A DNA stretch of 64,000 nucleotides from Ligustrum vulgare. Its lineage: Eukaryota > Streptophyta > Magnoliopsida > Lamiales > Oleaceae. Positions within the stretch are counted from its first letter, which is position 1, and each line of letters opens with the position of its first letter. Of this stretch, positions 57,481 through 64,000 are shown one piece after another. Below the pieces are notes generated by a model. That model was not told the DNA's origin. It saw only the letters and a program-made list of their open reading frames with translations, and made no database searches. The DNA lies in NCBI GenBank assembly GCA_963555705.1, contig OY743184.1, forward strand, positions 19,581,859 to 19,645,858. Direction: 5' to 3'. The position numbers were made by a program, and so were the translations under genes.

Positions 57481-57985
57481 TAAATTTTTCTTGAATTTTT
57501 TGGACAATTCTTCGAAGATTTGACGTGTGACTCGTCATTGAAAACTGGAGCATTATTGGATTTTTCGTTACCCAAATAAAAAAATTATTCAATCCCTTCA
57601 TTGAAAATGGGAGACTCATCATAAATGTCATTACCCAGTTTCATAAATTCTTTCTTTTTTTTGGTCAAAGATTGGGGGGCCATGGTAACTGAAATCCAAA
57701 GATTCTTCCGTCTTTAAATTATTGAAAGAGTAAAATTGGTTCATCCAAAAACAAAAAAAAAAACCATCGAGTTTCACGAACACCAACTGATGCAGGGTGT
57801 TGAAAGCAATGAAAACGATGAAATGGATATGTTATCGAAGTTCCGTTGATTTAAAAATAAATATGGTAACTCGATTATCTTGTAAATTTTATTGATTTCT
57901 TAGAATACCAGAAATCTAGGCATCAAAAACTTTTATATTCACACATTATTGAATTGATATATTTATTAATCATAAGGCTAAGTTC
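57481..57985. other. Gene-free intergenic DNA
   Basis: No supportable gene. Holds the second copy of the duplicated fragment named under 56127-57308. Confidence 0.35.
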
Positions 57986-57989
57986 AGAC

Positions 57990-58674
57990 TATATGTAAAG
58001 TTTATAGGCCAAGCCCAAATCCATTTATGGAAGGCCTGCTACAATCCTACAGTTGAAACCACTTCGGATGTACACATTCCGACCTCAATAGTATCTAACC
58101 TCACCTTTTAGTACTGCGGTTCTACGTACTCTCAGTTTGAATTATACCAAGCTAAACTCCACCACACTTCACTGGAAGAGCTCAGTGTACACACGTTATT
58201 CAACACTCGATGGTATTCAACACTTGGCAAGTGAATTGCTTTGAGTCACCAATTATGAAAAAAGGAGGATGCCACCTCCATGTATCTGCAGGTGTCGCCA
58301 CCTACAATTACGGCTCACCAAGTCTCAAGCCAGAGAGACCACCAAATGCTTGAATTTGGCAACTAATCATCATTAATTGTATAGAAGATAGTCAAAATAT
58401 CTATATTTATTTACAATAAACCCTCATTGTTGTCTATAAATAGATAGGACCATTGTATTTTACTTCAACTAAGCTTTGGGAAATCATACTACATTACTTC
58501 AAATTGCTCACCAAATTTTACTTTTCATTTGCTTACGCTCAACTGTTAATGCTCATTCTTGGGCTCAACCATATATATTTCCCATTCAAAATCTCTCATA
58601 ACCACGATCCATATTGTGTTCCCACTTTAAGTTAATTAAGAATTGGACACGTGTCGGTGTCATTTTTAACGTCA
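57990..58674 (+). repeat. Gypsy-type 5' LTR (left limit uncertain)
   Basis: Contains a TATA box (TCTATAAATAGATAGG, 58434-58449) and ends AACGTCA at 58674. Six bases later TGGTGCTAGAAGGAGGG (58681-58697) looks like a primer binding site, though I do not assign the tRNA. The left edge is set roughly. Confidence 0.55.
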
Positions 58675-58680
58675 ATAATT

Positions 58681-58697
58681 TGGTGCTAGAAGGAGGG
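58681..58697 (+). promoter_or_regulatory. Putative primer binding site
   Basis: TGGTGCTAGAAGGAGGG follows the LTR end and begins TGG, complementary to a tRNA CCA end. Confidence 0.45.
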
Positions 58698-58823
58698 TCT
58701 CACTTTTAACCGAATTTCTTTATTGCTCATCATTAAAAACTACACATCCAAAACCCCTAAAAAATTCCTACCTACCAAATTGATTTTCTCATTCCCAAAG
58801 CATTTACAAAAATCACCACAAGT

Positions 58824-59300
58824 ATGAGTCAAAGTTCTAGTAACATGAGGAAAAAAAGTCCCGATGTTGAATTTCCTCCAAATCATGGGAGAACCAGTGG
58901 AGAAACCTCACAAGGACCAAAAGATCCACACATGGATATGCTCATGGACATATTAGACCACTTCGCAAACGTCAATCTCACCTAGATCAAAATCAAGTTT
59001 TTCACAGCTTGGACAGAAGTAGAGGTTGAATCTCCAATCCGGAAACATGAAAATATCCGCCATGCAAGAAGAGCTTTCTATTTTAACGAAAGCTCATCCA
59101 AAAAAAAAAAGAAAAGGACAGACTACCTCTAGCAGACGCCATACACAAAAGGAGAGAAGGTAGCATTTTCATCCGCTTAGAGGAGCCAAGTTATGGGCCT
59201 CCAAAAGCGGCCCCCACTAGAACAGAGCCACATAATCGTGAAGAAAGAACATTTCCATGTTGGGATTTGAGTTCCAAGAAAGTGCCATAAAAAATTCAAT
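58824..59300 (+). pseudogene. Start of a gypsy gag, truncated
   Basis: ATG at 58824 opens MSQSSSNMRKKSPDVEFPPN, continues to a TAG at 58984, and is followed by charged sequence with several stops before similarity fades near 59300. Position after an LTR and primer site suggests gag; no gag core motif is recognised. Confidence 0.4.
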
Positions 59301-60258
59301 CTTTCTTTAAGAAAAACAAGAACGGTGACTTTAATTAATTCTAATTCAATTAATTATCTACCTAAAGGTGCGCAGGTGAATACTTTTAGATCCGTAGTAA
59401 TTATTTGTGATCATCAATTTCAGACCCAGCTCCTCAAATTTGAATCCTCTTTTATATTCCTTCAAGAATCCGATTGCACAGGCGTGTGAAAACCACATGA
59501 TCAACAACCCAATACACGAGATCAGCCAACAAGAGAGCAAGTCTCTCTCAAACTATAATAGGGGCGGCCAAACCTCGTGATGGGCTTTCAAAAACCCTCC
59601 ATTTTTCTTTTGGGCTTGGGTCTCCAACTTGTCCAATAAGTAACTCAATTAGAGATCCTATTTAATTGTGCAATTCATGAACTATCGACTTGTTATAAGT
59701 AAGTCTTTTAATTCTTATTTAGGTTATCGGAGGGACCCAATTGAATTTATATAATTCTGACGAAGATCCTACATTAAATTATAAATATTGACTATATCTA
59801 CAGTACCTATACATATTTTAGTGAATTTGTAGATGAAATTTCAAAAAATCCACCTATTCCCCCTTTCTATTTCTCTCTCTATCTCCTACATAATCTTTTT
59901 CTTTTTCTTTTTTTCTTCTTCTTATTTATTCTTTCATTTTTCAAGTGTCATTCTTCTGGATAATAATCTTCTTTTTCTCCTTTAGCTTTTTAACAGCAAG
60001 AAAAAAAGGGATTCTTTCTTACTTAATTTTTTATAACAGCAAGCAAAAAATGGGATTCATTCTTATTTAATTTTATATAACAGCAATTGCTACTTTTACG
60101 TCAATTTTGGACGAGGGTTATGTTCCCCCCCCCCCCGGGCCCCGTTAAAGGGGTGAACTAAATTCGTTCTCGTCATATAGTACTTTACTTCTCATTGGTT
60201 CAAGATTCTCATCTTGCTCCACTAGAATTTATTATTACAAAGCAATTCCATGAATCAA
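59301..60258. other. Gene-free DNA
   Basis: No supportable gene. There is a C11 tract with GGGCCCC at 60126-60145 and an A/T-rich repeat of AGCAAGAAAAAA...GGGATTCTTTCTT (59996 and 60039). Confidence 0.4.
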
Positions 60259-60555
60259 TGTTGTAAAACTCGGACCAGCCAGGCCAGGTAGAACCAAGCC
60301 AAACCCCAATTCGGGTGACCCCCAAAACCCATTTTGGTCAACCCGGTCGGTCGACCCGATAAACTCGGTTGACCCGATGGAGCCGGAACAGAGTTGACTT
60401 TGGTTTTAGTTTTTTATTTTATTTTTAAAAAAAATTTATGATTTTTTTTAAAATATTTTTATTATTATTTTAATGAACGGGTTACTCTGAGTCGACCCTT
60501 TAACCCTTGACCCAGTCCCTCCGTAGAGTCGATGGCCAGGCCGTGTCTAAAAACG
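60259..60555. mobile_element. MITE-like element rich in GACCCGGTC words
   Basis: The left end TGTAAAACTCGGACCAGCCAGG and the reversed right end TTTTTAGACACGGCCTGGCC are imperfect inverted partners. The interior has repeated GGTCGACCCG-type palindromic words and an AT-rich centre. A clear target duplication was not found. Confidence 0.45.
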
Positions 60556-60686
60556 TTTTCAGGAACACATCAAAAGGTTTATCTATTATGATGCATCGAT
60601 ATTTCTTATTGAGTTTTTTCTCATCATTACTATATTTTATTATTTTAAATTCAAACGTGGGTCATCTTTGTGATATATATTGTTCA

Positions 60687-60711
60687 AAATAATAATAATA
60701 ATAATAATAAT
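60687..60711. repeat. (AAT)n microsatellite
   Basis: Seven to eight AAT units. Confidence 0.9.
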
Positions 60712-60883
60712 TAATGTTATATCTTTACAAACTTCATGTTAAGAAATCTGACCAAGAAATCATCCAAAATCAAGAATCAACTTCATCATCAGGAATTCAT
60801 CCACTTTCAATTGAATTTCGTCACTTTGACTACGGAATAGTTTGGTTGCCTCTAGTACATTGCATAGCTTTCTAAAAGAGAAT

Positions 60884-62329
60884 TGATGATAAGTGTTATA
60901 TTAACGTTTATTTTATACACTTATATCCTTGAATATGCCATTATGTGATTCTATCTAAGTATTATTAATTCATTTTATGTTTTATATTGTATAGGATCAT
61001 AAAAGAAGAGAAAAGAAGAAAAAAGGACCAAAATGCACTCAAAACTGAAGTTTGGGGACTTAGGTGCAAGTAAAAGTCATGGCCGTAAGGTAACATGTGT
61101 TACGGCCGTAAGAGTATTAATCATGTAAGAGATATGCAGAAACACAATTACGGCCGTGAATGGGAATATCACGGTCGTAAACCTCAAAAGGTGAAAAATG
61201 CGCAGAAACATCTTTACGGCCGTAAATCAGAAGTTATGGCCGTAACTTCAATTTTTGAGAAATCAGCAGAAACCTCTTTACGGTCGTAAAGGAAAAATTA
61301 CGGCCGTAAGTCTCCGGTCAAAATTTCCATATTTTAATTCCTTCCACAATTTTGGAATTTCTTGCTCTCAAAGCCAGGACACGAAATTGAGGATATAAAA
61401 GGGAACTTCATGACAAGAAAAAGGGATTATTATTATTTTGGAAGAGGCGCGGCTTGCTGGAAGAATTGAAGAAAAATTAGGCAATTCGAGAAGGTGAATC
61501 AAGAAAGAAAATTTCAGCATTCTTCATGGCTTTGAGCGGCTAAGTTCTCTACCTAGTTCAAAGGGGACGTTGTAATTTAATTCTTTTGTTCATCACTTTT
61601 CCAAACGAGTAACGTAGTTCTAATTTCTTTATTTTGATTTGTTGGATTCTTATACGTTTTCTTTAATTAAATCAATGCAATTCTTTATTTGATTAAGGCC
61701 TTGTCATTTAATTTGTTGTATTGATATTTGCTAATTCGAATGATTGGATCCGTAATTGTCTTGTTGTTCAAATTATAGTAGCAAGTGGAAATTTAATAAT
61801 TTTCATAGAGAATTCCAACTAGGTTAATTGTCACGAGCTTGTGTGATTGATAACCTAATTCACCCTAATTCTTCTCACCCATTATATAGTTGTTGTCTTA
61901 AATCTAAAGAACTTATTTTAGGTTATTCAATGGCTAATGTTTGATGAGAGAGCTTGTTCTAATTGAATGCATTTAAGGAAGAATCGGAATAGTTAGAGCT
62001 TATTAACTATTTACGGGTGATAAATCAAAACGGAAATTGAATTCGCGTTGCTTGGAAAGTGATAACATTGTGATGAAATACAACTGAACCTGAGAGCTAG
62101 GGTTTCTCAATAATTGATTTATATTCTATCTAATTTACGTTTTTATTTTATTTTCACGTTATTTACAATATTTGAACTCGAAAACCCCCCCATCTATTCT
62201 AATTGACAAAGCACTACTTTTGTTCCCGTTCCTCGTGGGATCGACTCTTACTTCCGGTATTACAATCAAATCTGAAAAATTGCGAGTAAGATATTTATTT
62301 ATTATTTTGGTGCATTGCGACACGCATCA
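60884..62329 (+). repeat. 5' LTR of the Athila element
   Basis: Begins TGATGATAAGTG and ends ACACGCATCA, giving a TGATG/CATCA inverted terminus. TATA box TATAAAA lies at 61394-61400. The U5 side contains CCTCGTGGGATCGACTC, a common mark of Athila LTRs. The other LTR is not in the window, so the left end is set from the terminal repeat only. Confidence 0.8.
61077..61309. promoter_or_regulatory. Array of eight TTACGGCCGTAA palindromes in four pairs
   Basis: Centres near 61082/61105, 61153/61174, 61219/61239 and 61283/61303 give within-pair spacings of 23, 21, 20 and 20 bp. Three pairs are preceded by GCAGAAA. The array lies ~194-426 bp inside the LTR and upstream of the TATA box, the same place as in the gag-only element at 3787-8026. 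Outside these units the two LTRs are unlike. Confidence 0.78.
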
Positions 62330-62335
62330 AATTTT

Positions 62336-62353
62336 TAGCGCCGTTGCCGGGGA
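62336..62353 (+). promoter_or_regulatory. tRNA-Asp type primer binding site
   Basis: TAGCGCCGTTGCCGGGGA matches the known plant tRNA-Asp complement TGGCGCCGTTGCCGGGGA except for A in place of G at position 2, again a G-to-A change. Confidence 0.85.
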
Positions 62354-62489
62354 ACGGTTAACCAATTTAGTGTTTAATCAATTAGAATTTTATTTTTCTG
62401 CATTTATTTTTTTTTATTTTATTTTCGCTTTATTTATATAATTTTTCAAAAAAAAAAAATAATAATTTTATTTATGCTTCTTTGCTTAT

Positions 62490-64000
62490 ATGCTTAAAAC
62501 TCGGTCAACTAATTGTGAGATTTCTGATCTTGACCCAGAAATTGAGAGGACTTTTCGACAGCAAAGAAGAGCAGCGCGACAAATGGCAGCTAACAACAGG
62601 ACTCTTAAACAACTAGCTACCCCCAATGTGGCTCAACAGCCCTTATGTATCACTTTTCCAACTGTGGAAGAAGGAAAAACCTTCGAGCTTAAATCTAGGC
62701 TCATCCACTTTTTACCAACTTTTCGAGGGAACCCCGGCGAAGACCCATATAGGCACCTAAAAGAGTACCATGTGGTTTGCGATAGTATGAGGCCCACGAC
62801 CATTACCGAGGAACAAATAAAAATGTGAGTCTTCCCATTCTCATTGAAGGATGCCACCACCGACTGGCTCTATTGTCTACCATCGGGAACAGTTACTACT
62901 TGGAGCGACATGAAAAGGCTCTTCTTGGAAAAATACTTCCCTGCATCGAGGGCTGGTACCATCCGAAAAGAAATATGTGGGGTGCGCTAGAACAACAATG
63001 AAACGTTATATGAGTATTGGGAGTGTTTCAAAAAGCTCATCTCCAGCTGCCCCCATCATCAGATTAGCGAGCAACTTTTGGTGCAATACTTCTACGAAGG
63101 TCTAGCACCAATGGACAGAAGTATGATAGACGCCGCAAGCGGAGGTGCGCTAATGGACAAGACACCAGAGCAAGCACGGGCTTTAATATCTAACATGGTG
63201 GAAAATACTCAGCAATTCAACTCGAGTAGGGATTCCTATGTCCGCCGAGTAAACGAGGTAAGTAGTTCTAATATTGAAGGTCAATTATATGAACTAAAAA
63301 ATCTTGTTAAGCAACTTGCTGTAGGGAATTCGAAACAAGCTAAGTCTTGTGGAATTTGTTCGAACTTTGGACATCCAACGGATACCTGTCCGGTATTGCA
63401 AGAAGAAAACAATGAACAGGTAAATGCTGCTGGAGGTTTTCCTTTCCAAAGGTAGCAATACAACCCATACTCGAACACGTACAACCCCGGGTGGAGGGAT
63501 CACCCCAACCTGAGCTACGGAAATAACAAACCCCCGGGTTTTACTTCAAACAAGCCACAAGGACAATTCCAGCAGCAAGGGACTTTCCAACCACAAGGAC
63601 AATATCAACAAAAACCTCAAAATTCAGGTATGTCTCTTGAAGATATGGTTAAGACGTTGGCAACTAACACGATGCAATTCCAACAGGATACCAAGTCAAG
63701 CATTCAAAACCTGGAAAATCAAATGAGCCAAATGGCCACTGCCATAAATAGGTTGGAATCACAATCCGGAGGTAAATTGTCATCTCAACCCGAGATAAAT
63801 CCTAAAAACGTGAGTGCCATAACTCTCCGAAGTGGAAAAGAAATTGAGGGTCCACAATTGGAACCGGCTTCACCTGAAATGGAAGGAGATGGAAAGGAAG
63901 GAGTCGGGAAAAGAATCGACGCTTCGCAAAACCCTCAGGTAAAAAATGATTCACATTTAAATGTTAAACTAACACCTCCACCTTTTCCTAGCAGGTTAGC
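62490..64000 (+). pseudogene. gag: Athila gag with three in-frame stops, runs off the window
   Basis: One frame throughout. It opens MLKTRSTNCEISDLDPEIER. The core motifs are FRGNPGEDPYRHLKEYHVVC, WSDMKRLFLEKYFPASRA and LLVQYFYEGLAPMDRSMIDA. A CCHC knuckle (CGICSNFGHPTDTC) lies at 63348-63389. A Gln-rich stretch and ITLRSGKE follow near 63820. Stops are TGA at 62826, TAG at 62988 and TAG at 63453, where family motifs predict Arg, Gln and Gln. No frameshift is seen, so this is a mildly decayed copy. Confidence 0.88.

Larger units (their letters stand above)
60884..64000 (+). mobile_element. Athila-type Ty3/gypsy retrotransposon, 5' part
   Basis: A 1,446-bp LTR is followed by an Asp-type primer site and a long gag frame. 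The gag sequence is of Athila type (GLAPMDRSMIDAASGGALMD, ITLRSGKE). The window ends within gag, so protease, RT and the 3' LTR, and the target duplication, are out of view. Three in-frame stops show the copy is inactive. Confidence 0.9.

Noticed and set aside
59260..60110. Possible copia LTR beginning TGTTGGGATTTGAG
   Set aside because: No matching CA-ending terminus, second LTR, primer site or target duplication was found.
61095..61289. 64-codon ORF with repeated YGRK/NYGRE words
   Set aside because: It is a by-product of the TTACGGCCGTAA array; the frame is not kept in the related arrays at 4343 and 7609.

Overview
This window reads as transposon-packed intergenic DNA from a flowering plant, most likely a eudicot. 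The evidence is AT-rich DNA, nested LTR retrotransposons of plant lineages (Tat, Athila and chromovirus-like Ty3/gypsy; Ty1/copia with initiator-Met primer sites), a CACTA transposon, a Helitron, hAT-type miniature elements, and plant GT-AG introns. I found no convincing host gene and no rRNA, tRNA or CRISPR. Almost every long reading frame belongs to a mobile element. The species cannot be named from the sequence.

Layout. 1-3011: AT-rich DNA with a ~400-bp tandem repeat. 3017-20860: one Tat-type gypsy element flanked by ATTGT; it carries degraded gag-pol with two RNase H domains and an antisense, intron-containing gene (14927-17529). A younger non-autonomous gag-only retrotransposon (3787-8026, TSD GATAA) sits in its leader and a solo LTR (18811-20383, TSD GAGAC) in its 3' LTR. 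21445-22741: a non-autonomous Helitron. 23651-29706: a full-length copia element (TSD ATTAC) with frameshifts and stops. 30060-30580: a 173-bp tandem repeat. 31995-39090: an old minus-strand copia relic broken by a solo LTR (32145-32607), a hAT MITE (32812-33323), a large solo LTR (34043-37033) that itself contains another (34802-36453), and a second hAT MITE (38379-38549). 40540-42297: a terminal-inverted-repeat element. 44340-45190: a copia fragment with gag fused to the end of RNase H. 46763-47229: a hAT MITE. 47719-55986: a fold-back element that received an inverted pair of LTR-like sequences (47787-49867) and a 5.25-kb CACTA transposon (50337-55590, TSD TAT). 57990-59300: a gypsy LTR with the start of gag. 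60884 to the window end: the 5' LTR, Asp-type primer site and gag of an Athila element.

Two things stand out. First, the LTRs of the gag-only element and of the Athila element both carry, at the same relative position, arrays of the palindrome TTACGGCCGTAA arranged in pairs whose centres lie 20-23 bp apart, about two helical turns. This suggests a cis-regulatory module shared by two unrelated families. Second, the CACTA element lacks a recognisable catalytic transposase but keeps an 11-exon gene encoding a 760-residue Transposase_24-like plus Ulp1-type cysteine protease protein; every splice junction keeps frame and there is a single nonsense codon. Nearly all premature stops I could assign across the window fit C-to-T (or G-to-A) transitions, as expected from methylated, silenced elements.

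All domain calls are by eye against remembered family motifs; no search was run.
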